A stretch of DNA of 64,000 bases. Origin: Xenopus tropicalis (taxonomy: Eukaryota; Chordata; Amphibia; Anura; Pipidae). The position numbers were made by a program, and so were the translations under genes. The notes below the pieces were generated by a model. The model did no database searches. It was not told where the DNA came from and saw only the letters and a list, made by a program, of their open reading frames with translations. Of this stretch, positions 23,601-38,600 are shown piece by piece. The number at the start of each line of letters is the position of its first letter. The stretch's first letter is position 1. Where the stretch lies: assembly GCF_000004195.4 (NCBI RefSeq), contig NC_030677.2, positions 199,553,743-199,617,742 on the forward strand, read 5' to 3'.

Positions 23601-26600
23601 ATGGGCACCATTTAATTCAATTGAATTAGCCTGAAATTGCTGACCTGTAGGTGGGCATATCAGGAGAAGATCTGCTCGCTTGCCGACTTCGCCAAACAAG
23701 TGGATCTTACAGTGTATGGCCGCCTTTTTTCTAATACAAATGGATTATGACCTGGTAATTATGGCACAGTGATTATAACAGTTGTCCAGGGAAAGGTATT
23801 TGAAAGGCTTGTTAAGAGACCCCTTTTAAGATGATATGTTGGAAGATGGTATTATAAGTAGTAATTAGCATGGTTTGATGAGAACAGGTAATGTCAGTAT
23901 TTTATGATGGTGTAAATAGGAACTTGGACAGTGGGGTTGTAGAAAGTGGGGTCTTCTTGGGCTTTGATGAATCTTTTGATGCAGTGCCCCATATATGTTT
24001 ACTTTTTAAACTGATTTATGAACATATGTGCTACATGGCACAAGTGCGGCCGCTACTCGCAATAAATCAGCAGTTGGTTTGGAAAAGTGGAGCCCTATCA
24101 GCAATCTGGAATTTAATAAAAAAAAAGCCCATGAAAACAACAGTATATTACATATACATAAATGACACCAGACCTGTAAAGGAAAATGGCATTCCTTCAG
24201 TAAAATGTCTGAATTACTTATGACATAGTGTCAAAAAAGTGGCATTTCTATATGTAATACTGATCTAATTTGGCTGTAGTTGTACTCATATGTTTGGCAC
24301 GTTCCTTAGATGCAGCTAATATTGGCTTTCCCTGCCCTCCGGCACAGAGTGTATTCATATAGACAGCTATATTATGTTTATTGGAACTCCGTACATACAA
24401 GCAATAATTTCCTGTACGAGCGTTTAGCTGACTTCATTATATCGGCTGCATCTAATCTGCTCTTATAAAGAGATTGCCGGAATATTTGATGCTTTTCGGA
24501 TATTTCCAGAGGCGCACATACTCGCTGGCTGATTATAGACCAGGAGTTTAACACAAATAATCAGCTTGTAAATTACTACATGTACCTCTTAATTGATCTA
24601 GTGGGCCTCTCGCTACTTTACCTAGTTTTCCTGTATTTTTTTTTTTTATTAAATGAGGCCTAAATAATGGTGCTGCAGGATTAACGTTGCACAGTGCATC
24701 CCTTTTATACATACTGATTATTCTAGCCTTGGCTGCCTATGGCAGGGAGCTTAAATGGAAGTTGAATTATATAAGCCATTCTGTTATATTATGATTATTC
24801 CCTAGTTCTACCCCCTTCCCTGGTTGACTTACCCCAATTAGGGAGGTTTGTAAAATGGTCCACTTTTACTTTTTGTAAAAAAAAAGTCTACTTTTTGGCC
24901 TGTGTGCATGTCTGTTCTTTTATTCAATAGACTTTGGACATTTTTTGCTTCTCTGCATTTCTGAATATAGAAGTTTTCTAGAAAAGGTGTCAGTGTCTCA
25001 GACAACTTCCCATTGGGAAACAGTGATTCTGCACTTGTATCATGGGCAATACACATGTTTAGCATAAGCACAAAACTGCTGTCTAATAAATATTAGATAC
25101 AAAATTAAATTAATATGTATCGTAATATTTTAGTGTATGCAGCACAGGCAAGTGGAATGCACAGGCTTAGATGTTGCTGAACCCTAAAGGGCTGCATTTT
25201 GGATATTTTTGAGTGTGGATTATTAAAGGTCCCTGTCTCAGGGCAATTTCTTACCTTTCCACTGCAGAATGATATGAAGGCTCATATAATCTGAAATGGA
25301 GCAAAACTGAGCAAACACTGCTGTGATTCACAAAATGACTTGTGCCCATAAGTGTCCCTAGTTAGCTGTGCCTATGTAACGGTTCTGATGACTTTCACTA
25401 GGTTGCACCTTCAAGAAAGGCTTAAATGGAGTAACTTTCAGTATTCCCTTACTTTGAGTTCCAAGCTTTGGTCAGAGACCCCTTGTCTCTAAATTGAGTA
25501 CAAATATAAAAAAATATTGGTAGATCCAAAGCACCCAAATTGACACTCCATTCAACTGCACTGTAATTGCATGAAACTCCTCTGCAAGCCCAAGTGCCAT
25601 TACCATCTGACACTCACTTGCAGAGGATTGGTGCCACTTTTTTTGTTGCTTCTTAAAAACATAGTCCTCAAAGTGCCCAGTAATACCCTTACTCACCCTG
25701 AAAACTGCAGAATGAGCCAGTAATGCATACAGGTCTCGACTGGGATCAGGGATTCAAAATAGACCCTGGCATTCCAACTACACAGAGGCCCAAACAGCCC
25801 CCCACCAGCCCAATAAATAGTGACTGTCTATGGCAGGGATCCCCAACCTTTTATACTTGTGAGCTACATTTAAATGGAAAAAGTGTTGGAGAGCAACGCA
25901 AGTATGAAAAAGGTTCCCAGAGGTGCCAGTGAGAGTTATAATTGGCTACTTAATAGCCCCCATGTGGACTGGAAGCCTACAAGAGGCCCTGTTTGGCATT
26001 ATACTTGGTTTTTATGCTACCAAAAATTACCAGAAAGTCAAAAATGATCACTTGCTATAAGGCCACTGGGAGCAACACCCAAGGGGTTGGGGAGCAACAT
26101 GTTGGCCCCGAGCCACTGGTTGGGGATCACTGGTCTATGGCATCTTACAGCAGCCCCTCTGGCATTTGCTAGAACCCACAGATCCGGGCAAAAGTGCATA
26201 TATAGAATCTTTAAAGAAATAAAGCAAATGGAACATAAATTTAGATCCAATGTTTACCATTTCCATTAGGGAAACAAACAGGGAAAACAGAAAATTAAGG
26301 TAATGCCAGTATCCCAGCACTTCCAATATTGTTAGCAAAAATGTACTATATCTTGATATTCTCATTATTCTTGTCAATATTTTCTTCTAACAAAATCTAA
26401 ATCTGTATTTAGTCGTTATCTACTTTACCTCCTGGACTAATCTGACCAATTTCATCAGGGATTAAATCAAGAGTTTATATATAATCTATATGTGTATATA
26501 TTTTGTTCTCAAGGCTGATTTATTCTGCTTTTCTGCTGAACACTTTAAAATGTATCTATTTTGTGTAATACACTGTTTTCTTAATCTCATCTTCTTATAC

Positions 26601-29600
26601 TGCACTCATCGTAATTCATAGGCCTAACAAATCGAGCATACATTAAGCTTGTCATTTATAATTTTATTGTAATGTTTCAGTGACTTCAGGCAAGGTTACC
26701 AATTAGGCATGGCTCAGGCACTGCTTGATTCATATTCAGATTATGTGGTCTATAGTGTCCATGGGCAGAAGAACGTTTTGATTTGTTATGAATGAAAAAA
26801 AATGCATCTCATTTATTATTATCAAATATGTATGAAGTGCCTGCATGTTTGGGAATGTTCTACAGAGAGGATAAAGCATATAAATGAAAGGAGATTCAGT
26901 AGGCACAGGCAACCGGTGGCCCATATGGTGGCATGCTGGTTGACTAAGCCTGGTTTAGCAACCTACAAGAAGCATAGTAATGCAAGTGTTAGTACAAATT
27001 GGACAGACTTTGTAACATCTGGATATGTTGCACTTGAATGAGTTGCAGATTACAGCTATTGGTTGCTCATGTTTTTTTCTTCTTGAAATGGTGATGGATT
27101 GAGGATTGAGTCCATCATTTTTTCATTCAGTCGATTATAAATTACCAAACCATAAGTGCTAAAGATGTTGTATAATATGTAGGCAGTGAAGGACACATGT
27201 GTGACCTCCTCAGGTAGCAATATATATAGGGGCTTATTTATTATATTGTGTGAGCCAACATCAACGATGATCTTGCCCATAGCAACCAATCAGATCAGAG
27301 CTTCTTTTCCCTAACTGATTGCTTGCTATTGGGAACATCACTGGAGGTGTTGGCTTACAAACAATAAATACGCCCCATACAGTAGACCTGCAGTACAAAT
27401 GACACAAAGGTAATTCTTGTGCGTCTTCACAATGACCCACTGAAATGGATATTATGGATAAAAGTAAGAACAAGGGAAACATTGTTCTGATCGTGTACGA
27501 CAGAGGACCTTGAAAATAGCTGTTAAAATCTAAAGCCATTCAAAGGAAAAACATCAAAGAACCCCTCACACCTTGTCTTAAGGTCCCCATACACGGGCTG
27601 ATTCTAGCTGCCGATATCAGTCCCTTAGACCGATTCGGCAGCTAATCGGCCCATGTATGGGCGCTACCGACGGGCCTGTCCGACCGATATCTGGCCTGAA
27701 ATCGGGCAGATCTCGATCGGGCAGGTTAGAAAATCTAGTCGGATCGGGGACCGCATCGGCTCGTTGATACGGTCCCCGGACCGACTTTTCCTATGCCCGT
27801 TGTTATAATTATCCTGGATTCTCCCGATATCGCCCACCGTAGGTTGAAAAACAATACACAGAGCAACTGCACCTAAGCGTTCTTAGCTGTATGTGAGCTA
27901 TGCCTACTTTTGTGCAAGGCAGCATTGTGCTTAACGCCTGCTCTGGGTACAAGTTCTGTACAACATGGATATATACATGGCCCACACATAGCTAAGCACA
28001 TGTAATTTTGGTGCTGTTGCTGCACAGGAACCGTGTGTGGGCTAAGAATTATCGCCCCGATAACTTTCTTACCATGGGGATCGATCGTTTAGTCCATAGG
28101 ACAAGAAAATTTCGGTCGCATAACGATAAAATCTGCCCATGTATTGTGTATCTGGCAATATCCTTGGGGGACCTACAATGGAAGTCACTTTCATATGATT
28201 GGTGTCTGCCAACTATTTCATGTTCAAAACGTCCTCCCATTTGTATTTTTAGGGCTTTATCCTACAATTTCAGGCTGAATGTTAAGTTTAGATCATTGCA
28301 TTTAAATGTACAACCAATATACAAACATTCATCGGAAGAAGATTAAAATCTGAACGTGCCAGCTTTATATATATACTAAATAAGCTTTTCAGCCTCTACT
28401 CCCAGCTTCTCCTAATCAACTAATCTAGCAGAAGGATATGTATAAGATCCACTGCTGGGTTTGGTATGACAGGTATTTAAGTTAAAGGGCTTCAGGGATC
28501 ATATGATCATGGTCAGAAGGTTGCAGCCTTTGATCACACGGATAGCAGAACTATTAATTGTTAAAAGAATTCCCTTGCTGTGTTTGTATCACCAAGATAA
28601 AAGGCACCCTTATCCACAAAGGAAAGGCTTCAATGAAACAGCAAGACCTATGTCAGCCCTGACAAGATTATTCACTTTGTAGTAACACAATGAGTTTTTG
28701 ATCCTATGCTCTAAACCCCCCAATTTATTCCACTGCATCCAAGTGAAATGGCACTGATAGATGTTAAGTAAAGAGGTAGAGCTTGCCCTCAAAAATTCAT
28801 GAACCGGGCAGAAACTAAAATGAGTGTACTTAGCCATCAGTGACTTCTCTTTATTACTTCTAAAGGTGCAACATGCTGGGTATGGTGATGTTACAGGCCA
28901 TCCGACTTTTCATTAGGGTTCCGCTTAAAATGTCATAGACATGGACCTGGTGAAGGGCTAAACAGCCTGAAATGACATTGCTACCCAGCATGCTGCACAT
29001 TTTATTGAGCCGTACTAAAGAGAAAGCACTTATAATAAGGTAAGTACACTCATTTTTTATTTTCTGCTTGGTTTATGTCTTTTATAATCTTAAAGGGGCA
29101 TGGCCGTGCCAGGACAGAGAAATAAATTAGCTTTGATATTTGATGTGTAGATTTTACCCTTTTTATTCAAAATGCAGGGTTGTGCCAATCGTTTTTTCTC
29201 ACCCCTATGCCCTTACCTCCTTCCTCCCCTCATCTCTGTCCAGTCTGCCCTCCTCTGTGTGACTTCTCCAAAATCCCTGCCCTTGTCCTCTCCTTGTAGC
29301 ACCATCATGCACTCTTTCCTTCTTTCCTCAGCTTCCCCGACTATCTCCCTCTCCTCCCTGCAGCTTCCCTTACTCTCCCCTTGTCCTATTCTGTTCATTG
29401 CATTGAATACTATTGCTAATATAAATCAAAAAGCACCAAAGGGCTTAAGGTTGTTCAGAAAATGTAAACCTTATTGACACCAGGAGTCCTCTTAGAAAAT
29501 ATTATGGTTATTATATAGCTTATATACAGTATTTATATTTTGTTGCCATATTTTATGACTCTTTTAATTATATATTTCAGTCAGTCATATCAGCTAGCAC

Positions 29601-32600
29601 GATTTATGCTGCACAATTTTGCACTTTTGTTCTTGGAATTAGTAAATGGTTCCTATTGAGTTAAATAGTAAAAATGTGATGCAGGGCAATAAATATTGAG
29701 CAACAATTTACTGGCAAAAGTGAAAAAAAAACTCTTCAAGTCTCATCTGGTAAGCATAGAAGAAGAAGAAAAGATGGGTCCTCGTAAATGTAGCTACAGG
29801 CAGTTAAACAGAGACAACAAACTGCAAGATATCAAATATTTTTTCCTCAAGTGAAGCAGCTGAGATCAAGACATGAAGATTGTGTTTAGATTCCATTCAA
29901 GTACATTCCATGAAGCAGAGACTGCATGTTCCTTTGATGGAGTTCTCAAAATAAAGAAGGGCAGTGAACCTACGTACTTCATATGTACTTCTTCGTTTCT
30001 TACTTTTGGAAGGTCACCTTTTGCTGTTAGCCTCTGTGCAGAATCATTTTTACTATTTATCCAATTAGTGGTTATCTACAGATATAGCTAGAATTATCCC
30101 AGATACATTAACATATCCCAGAAAGCCACAGTTAATTTATATTCTAAACCTGGGTGGACAATTTCAACCAATATTGTTATATCATAGATATTGGTTGGTT
30201 CATTGAACTGACATCTTTAAACATTGCAGCTGCTATGCCACCCAATACATGGTGCTTTGGCAGATAAAGCTATGAAGGCAAGTTATATGCTGTTCAGGTT
30301 CTTTCTCTTGGCCCAAATGAACAGAAAGTTATATAGTAAATAATACTGTGTATAATCCCTTTGGTGACTGGCCAGATACTGAAGAGTATTGGCCAGTGTA
30401 TGCTCACCTCAACTGTTAATGGTCGGGTAGCTATAAGAGATAAGTAGTCCAACCATTATCTTAACAGACACCTGTGAATATCTATTATTAGGCTAATGAT
30501 GAAGAAGTCTTAATTCTTAGGTGGCTCAAGATGACCTGAACTCTGAGATATCATATGACCCAAAGTCAGGGCAGCTTGGTTGATAAAAGACTGATGTGGC
30601 ATTAATATCTCTGCATCTTTCCATAGGTTTTTGGGAACAAATGCCAATAGGATATGGTCTAACAAAAAGCTCACCATTGCACACTTTGCCATACTTGCTC
30701 ACTTATATATGCACATATGCAAAAATACTGGTAACACACTTTATTATACGACAAGCAATAGGCAAAAGTGACTCACCATTCCGATATCATGAAATGTTTT
30801 GGTTTTTTACTTGTCTTCCTTTAAAGAAGGTCTTCTAAATTCTAACCCATAACTTTTGTGCCCTGCAGGTCTCGGAGGAGCTCTGGGGTATCTGACTGGT
30901 GCTATGGACTGGGGTTCAACTTTCCTTGGAAGGATAATGGGATCTGAATTCCAGGTCATGTTCTTCTTTGCCTCTTCAGTCTTCCTCATTTTCCTTGCGG
31001 TGCATTTGTGCAGTATTCCTGAAATCCCCCTCGAAGATGAGAAACAAGAAACACAGATGCTGCTGAAACATGACCATCTCGGTGCTTATGGGTCAATCGA
31101 TAAAGCTCAAAATGGAATTTTAAAAAACAGGAAGACCTCAAGATCATTATCTCAGGTGGAAGAAAATAACCCAAATGACCGAGAAGAGCAGGTAGTAGTC
31201 TATTTTTTTCTTATGGTTCACTGCAATCTTCTATAAGGCAATTAAGAGAACTCAATGATTGGGCACTAGGGAGGAACAGAGGGGCAAGCCCTTCAAATCA
31301 TCAGATATTGACTGTACTGCCAAAATAAGGGCCTGATATATTATCACTCGGCCATTTTTACCAAGCAGTAATATTCCAGCGTGTAAAAATAATTGATTCA
31401 GTTATCTTTCCCTGCATGCAATTTGAGTTGGAGTGTGTGGATTTGTATGGCTGACTAGCAGGAGAGTTTTGGTATATCGCAAAGTAGGTCAGTGCGGAGA
31501 ATCCTTATGGATCTATATAAAATCTATCCCTCAATGTATAGTTATTGCTCATGTATTTGATCACTGGCTAGAGGCTAACAGTGGACATCAGTGATCAGCT
31601 TTTCTTGAGCCACTAACTCTGGTGTTTGGGTTGTGTTGCTGCAGTTGGGGAGAGGGGAATGGAACCCAGTAAGGGGGGACCCCTGGCTCAGATCAGTAGC
31701 ACTTTAATAGGAATTCACAAAGCAGAAGTTCATTACTGGAGCATTGTAATCTACAGCAGCCAATCAGCAATTACCTCTTATTGGGCAATAGCATTAAGAC
31801 TAGTTTAAGACTAAAGCTGGCCATACACGGACCGAAAATATCATACGAAACCTCGTTTCATATGTTATTCGATGCGTGTATGGCAAGTCGACGAGGCGAC
31901 CGATATCGCAGGAGGCTGCTGATGTCGGTCGACTCGCTGATCGGGCGGGTTAGAAGACTTTGATTGGGCGCCATTGCAGGTGCCCAAGCAAAATCTATGT
32001 TCAGGGCTGCATCAGCAGAAGGAGGTGGAAATCCTATTGTTTCTACCTCCATATCTGACCGTTCAGCCCTGAACAGCTGGTGTGTGGCCAGCTTAAGGTT
32101 TAATTAATCAGTGTTTCATTTCCTCAGGACCTCTGTAAAATGACCTGGATCCCTCACATTGGATCAGGGAATACACATAACCTATATCCCTAATCAGTAT
32201 TATGGTACCTACGCTACAGGCCAGTCTTGCCCAAGAGGCGAACAACCTCCAGCTATCAATCCTTGTTGGAGCACAGGCTGCTCTTGCTAACTAATTCTGT
32301 CTGCCTCACTTTCCTAGAAAGTGCTATTACAGAAACTATACTTTCTTGACTAAACCTCATTCATGGGGTCCCTGTTTTCAAGTACCAGGCTCCCAGCAGA
32401 CATCCACCCTGTTCTGCGGCTGGAAGCCAAAGAGGAAGGACAAAGCCCCCCCATCACCATACTCCTCGGACAATGTATACAAATGCAAATGAACTAACGT
32501 TGATACAGGCCCTTCTGTCTAGTAACTAAGACTGTAGGTATTTAAAGCCATATGGGCTGTTAACCCCCTACAAAAACACATCATGACTTGCTGTAAAGCC

Positions 32601-35600
32601 TTTAGAAAACACTTAAATATGAAATACCAGGCAAGTACATACGCATTTGATCTTCTTTCAAAAATTGCCTGGTTTCTAGAACAGACAAATAATGCTAATA
32701 AAGGCAATAGAGGATCTTACTTATAAATAGTCTGGCTAAATTGGGATTATTTACACTGAAAAAGACACTTAATAGGTTTATACATATATATATACATACT
32801 GTAAGAGGAACATAAATAATTTCCCTATCTCTCACCACTATACTATTTCACTTGTACAGCCATTCTTTCAGAAGTCTAGGTAGCCCTCTGCTCTTCTAGT
32901 GATGGTTGATGGTAGTGTACTACCGTATATACTCGAGTATAAGCCGATCCAAATATAAGCCGAGGTACCAAATTTTACCTAAGAAAATTGGAAAAACTGT
33001 TGACTCGAGTATAAGCCTAGGGAGGGAAATGCAGCAGCTACTTCTAAGTTTCAATAATCAAAATAAATACCAATAAAATGACATTTATTGAGGCATCAGT
33101 GGGGTATAAGATTTTAAATATTTATTTCAAAGAAAAACAGTAAACTAGCTCTGTAAGTGGAGAAGAGAGTCAACAAAAACAATATGGTATCAACAATGAT
33201 ACCTTAAGAGTTCTACCCCCTTAGCTCAATCAGCAACCAAGCTAAAAAACAAGTTAAAATCTTTCAAAACTATATATAGTTTATATAGAATATAAAGTGC
33301 AATGTCTAGTGCAGAATGGGACAGGTGAGGATGGTAGATGAAGATGAATTTGGGAGCAGGCCACTGGAGGGTCTGGTTGCGGGTGGCCTAATTTACACAC
33401 AAAGGACAGAGGGTGCTAGTCTGGAGGGACCCATGGCACCCGACTCGAGTATAAGCCGAGGGCGACTTTCAGCACATTTTGGGTACTGAAAAACTAGGCT
33501 TTTACTTGAGTATGTGCAGTAATTTGTCTTCTGCCTCCATAAATAAGACAGTGCTTAATAAGTACAGTAGGTTGTAATGCCTTCCGGGGTTCATCAAGTG
33601 GACATCTGCATTAATAGATATCACCAACATGTAAACATAGTTATTATAAATGTGATATAATGCCTGGAAGCTTTTATTAAACTGGCCCAGTGTATGAAGT
33701 GCTAACATCATGTAACACAACCTTTTCTAAAGAGGAATCTTGCTGGAGGCTTGGCAAACAATTCGCTAATTTTATGGATTTCAACTTGCATGTAATTCAA
33801 TGAATAAATTAAAAAGAAGCTTTAAGGTCGAAGTCTGTATGGGTAAATAAGTCTTAGGTATCGAACAGTGAACAGTATTCTAATAGGCAGTCTTGTACAT
33901 GACTGCTTTATGGACAGAAAAAGCATTACTAATCTTGCAAGACTACCTAATATGGGTTGAAAACAAGACAATAGTCCATCAAGTTCAACCCCTTCCAAAT
34001 GATCCCCAGTGTATAGACACACACACACATATACACACCTATATATACACACACCTAAACTATACTAATGATCTTGGGATCACAATAACTTTGGATATTC
34101 TGATCAAGAACTCATCCAGGCCCCTCTTATAGGCATTAACAGAATCTGCCATTACCCCATCACTAGGAAGGGCATTCCCCAACCTCACTGCCCTCACCGT
34201 GAGACCCCCTACCCAACATCCCCCAGCAGGGCATTCCCCAACCCCCTCACTGCCCTCACCGTGAGGAGCCACCTACCCAACATCCCCCAGCGGGGCATTC
34301 CCCAACCCCCTCACTGCCCTCACCGTGAGGAACCCCCTACCCAACATCCCCCAGCAGGGCATTCCCCAACCCCCTCACTGCCCTCACCGTGAGGAACCCC
34401 CTACCCAACATCCCCCAGAAGGGCATTCCCCAACCTCACTGCCCTCACCGTGAGGAACCCCCTACCCAACATCCCCCGGCAGGGCATTCCCCAACCTCAC
34501 TGCCCTCACCGTGAGGAACCCCTTACCCAACATCCCCCGGCAGGGCATTCCCCAACCTCACTGCCCTCACCGTGAGGAACCCCCTACCCAACATCCCCCG
34601 GCAGGGCATTCCCCAACCTCACTGCCCTCACCGTGAGGAACCCCTTACCCAACATCCCCCGGCAGGGCATTCCCCAACCTCACTGCCCTCACCGTGAGGA
34701 ACCCCCTACCCAACATCCCCCGGCAGGGCATTCCCCAACCCCCTCACCGTGAGGAACCCCCTACCCAACATCCCCCAGCAGGGCATTCCCCAACCCCCTC
34801 ACTGCCCTCACCGTAAGGAACCCCCTACCCAACATCCCCCAGCAGGGCATTCCCCAACCCCCTCACTGCCCTCACTGTAAGGAACCCCCGACACTGCTTC
34901 AAATGAAGGTTCTGTTCCTCCCTCAAAAGGAGATGCCCTTGTTCTTTTCTATGTGAAAATTTGAATATACATAATATATATTTAAAAATTGTGAACTACA
35001 GGCTATTGACCCCTTTTCATGTTGACTACTTCTATATGCAATGGGGGTATACACCTAGATCCCCCTTTATGTGTATGTGAATTATAAGCGCAAAGGCAGC
35101 CCAAGGCGCTATTCAATAACAATAAAAAGGAATTTCTGGAATGAACGTATTGTTCAGCTGATACAGAGAGCCGCTATCTCACAGCACAAGAAAGGCATGT
35201 CGGCATTGAACCGATGCTTTATGCTTTGGGAACAATAAGGAAACTCTTGCTGTTTCAGTTCTTGATTGCAGGGTATTGTGTCCGGCTTTGCTGAAAGTGG
35301 TAAAAAAAGCAATTGTTGGTTATTATATTATAATGAAAAATGTCAAAATGGAAGTACAAATATATACCCTGAAGAAAAAAGAGGTGTTAAACTTTAACAA
35401 TAAAAATGTACATGATAAAGTGCACAACACACAACTAATATGTCTGTAATTCCTCCTCTTTACTTTTTATTGTAAGGGTTACTGCACATAGGGTGTATAA
35501 ACTGAGATTATATAGTGTATAATCCAAGATCAACAAATTGTAGCTTACACCGACCAAATATTGGCTAACCTTTACAAACTCAGAGTCCCTCCCCAGTCTC

Positions 35601-38600
35601 AAGGATAGTGGTCCCCCATCTGTGATTTTGAAACATTGACAGAAGAGGGGCTCAGCCTGAAGAATGGCAAGTTTCTCTCTTTGACACACCTGAAAGCCTT
35701 GTCAATGAGATCTGGGGGTTAAACATGAGATTTGGGTAAATATGTACTTGCTATCTGAAACGTTCTTGGAGCTCTGGCTCAGTCACTTTCAATCACTTCT
35801 ATTTGCCTATATCTGTAACCATTTAATGAGCTAACGGGGCCTTGTGCAAAGGTTGGACCCTCCAGAGGGCAGTGAGCAAAAGTTGCAACTTTAAGAGGGG
35901 GGCTTGAACTGAAAAAGACTTAAAGTTGCAGTGAAACTGATTTTTTGCAAAACACGGAAAAATCCGCGAGACCCAAAAATCTGCCAGTGGCGAAATGCAG
36001 AAATTCCCAGCGAATCCCTGCCTGCCGAAAAATTTAGCTCAACACTACTTACTGTCAAAATCTGACTCCATCTCCTGCATGAAATGAAAATAAAGAGAGA
36101 CAGATTTCTCAGAGGGGGGTAGGCAAGAGTAACTTCTTTATTTCCTAAATGATACAATTTTTTAATTTATTACATTCAGAAAGTTTCATATTTTAGTGAA
36201 ATGAAGCTTATATTAAATTTTTATTTTCAGAATAGATCACCGATATGGATGTTTAAGACAAGCACATCATGCAATTCAAATGAGTGGGGTTGGACCCTCA
36301 AAAAAGAATAGGAAGAGGCAATAGGCAGAAAATAACATTTCTTGGGGGAATCAATATAAAGGAAAAACAATTCTGGTGAAAAAAGCAGTTCCAATATGTC
36401 TAATGGCCACCCAGTGTCAGACTGGCCCACCAGGATACCAGGAAAACTCCCAGTGGGCTCAGGTGTCAGTGGGCCCTCTTGTTTTAACTATTTCATGGTC
36501 ATTCCCTATTTCTGTATGGGAACATGGAAGCTTGGTAGATGGAAGAATAGAGTATAGTATGTAGAGAAAAGAGACTAGGATAATAAAGAGTTTGAGGAAG
36601 GAGAGGAGGAATAAAAGTTTCAGAGTGGGCTCATGGTTCAGGGTTTGCTGGTGGGCTCCTGCCATCGCAATCCAACACTGTGCCCACCTCATATGGAAAT
36701 CATTCCTATAAAGCATGCTACTACTGGTACTGCTACTACTGGTGGTTTTTGGACTTTTTAAGTTGGAAGTCCAACCTAAGGTTTTAGATATTTGTTAGGG
36801 GCACCCTTATTCCATAACAAGGTGTATTCAGCTGTGCTTCCAAGAAGATCTGCACCATAAATGACTTTTAAATCCTATGTGTATCTAGGAAAGCAAGTAA
36901 TTCTACCCATATCTCACCCTAAGCCGAGTCCCCCTACCACTACTCCAGGGCAGACTCATAGGTAGTCCTCTGAACTTATGTGCCTTTGTAGCTGGTTCTG
37001 TTTGTCTCATTTTTTGTATTCTCCTCTAATCTGTACCACACTGCACAAATAACTACTGCAGTAATAACCAGTGCCCCCCTCAGCAAGTACTGCAACAGCT
37101 AATTGGCCTTCCCAAAATCTATTAATCTGCACGAGAAACACGCTTCATATAAGAGATGCCGTAATTCTAGTATCACTTGGGAATGACAAACTGAGGGTTC
37201 CCAAGCCATTCTCTCTTGATGGCACCATCTGCTTGTTATAGGCAGCACAATTCCCATACAAGCAGTTGCATGCAGAGAAGAGAACTTTAATCACTGTGTG
37301 ATGTTAGCTTTTTTTGGAGGCATTAAAGACAGATATATATCTCTATGGACAGGTGGCCAGAGGGTTGAACATAAAGCAGCATGCAGTAATAAGAAGGGCT
37401 CCATGAAGCAGCCACTGAAGGTTACAGATATGGAGGTGATAATGCAGTAAATGAAGCATCAACCTCTTCTGAATTAGAGAACAACAAAGTGGAGATTGAG
37501 GAGTCAGACTCCAGTACAGATAACCAGTACAGGAAGATGGTGTCCTTATTCAACTGACAAGTCCTGGAAAAGTTATCAAAGAATTAAATCCTTGGACTTG
37601 GGGCACCACAATGGATATGATCCTTTATTGTTATAGGGGCGGGGGTAAGGTCCACTTGTAACCGAGTAAGATTCTTTGGTAGCAAACGGGATTCTGTAAA
37701 TCCTTACCCAGCATGAAGTAGATCCGTTGTTCTTGCCAGCGCAGTGGCTTTGGTTACAAAGGGGCAAATTCACTTGTTGACACTTGTTCTGGTTTGAATT
37801 TCATCACTAACACAAGAGAAACAAATGCCTTGACAGAGGGGGAGATTTATCAATCCACGAACGTTCCGAATGCGTTTTTTTCTTAATGATTGTTATTTTT
37901 GCGACAATTTCATTGAGTATGAAAGTTTTGGATTCATTCAAGCTTCGGTATTGTGACTTTCCTTGGGCCGGGTTGGATCTGCAGAGTGCCATTGAGCCCT
38001 ATGGGAGGCTTTCCTTGGGCCGGGTTAGAGCTGCAGAGTGCCATTGAGCCCTATGGGAGACTTTCCTTGGGCCGGGTTGGAGCTGCAGAGTGCCATTGAG
38101 CCCTATGGGAGACTTTCCTTGGGCCGGGTTGGAGCTGCAGAGTGCCATTGAGCCCTATGGGAGGCTTTCCTTGGGCCGGGTTGGAGCTGCAGAGTGCCAT
38201 TGAGTCCAATGGGAGGCTTCCAAAATCATGCACAGAAAGATCAAAGTCGGAAAGGTTTTTCCGCCGTTTACAATTGTTCAATACGAAAAAGTCGTGACGG
38301 CGACGAAAAAGTCGCGATCTTCAGAAATTTTCATATCCAATACGAATTTTTCCCATTCGGGATTCAAAATCGTGTTTTAATGAATCGGCCCCATAGTGTA
38401 TTGTCCATGGAGCGATTCTCCAACCAATTACTATACGGGGGCAAAGTATGTCAGATGGTGAATCACATATAAGGATGGATCATTATTTGCTATAGAATAT
38501 AAAATATACTCCTGCACCCACCATGACCCTATAGCTACAGTATAAGCCAAGAATGGGAAATAAATAATGTTCGAGTGCTGTGGGTTATGTCTGGATTTCC

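Larger units (their letters stand above)
21203..30868 (+). other. slc45a2: slc45a2 intron 2
   Basis: 9.67 kb, GT-AG. It contains a hAT MITE (22012-22298), an L2-like tail (22985-23160), a LINE RT remnant split by a MITE (23300-24000), a hAT MITE (25834-26132) and MITEs at 27232-27377 and 27578-27845. A short inverted repeat lies at about 28866-29005. I see nothing nameable in 24250-25820, 26140-27225, 27850-28860 and 29010-30860. Confidence 0.9.

Noticed and set aside
23891..24223. 110-codon plus-strand frame as a gene
   Set aside because: Only its [11 protein letters not shown] part is meaningful, and this is LINE RT motif A in a decayed copy; the rest is not conserved.
29172..29477. 101-codon Ser/Pro/Leu-rich plus-strand frame in intron 2
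   Set aside because: It is a pyrimidine-rich tract (CTCCTTCCTCCCCTC-type) with no homology; low complexity explains the open frame.
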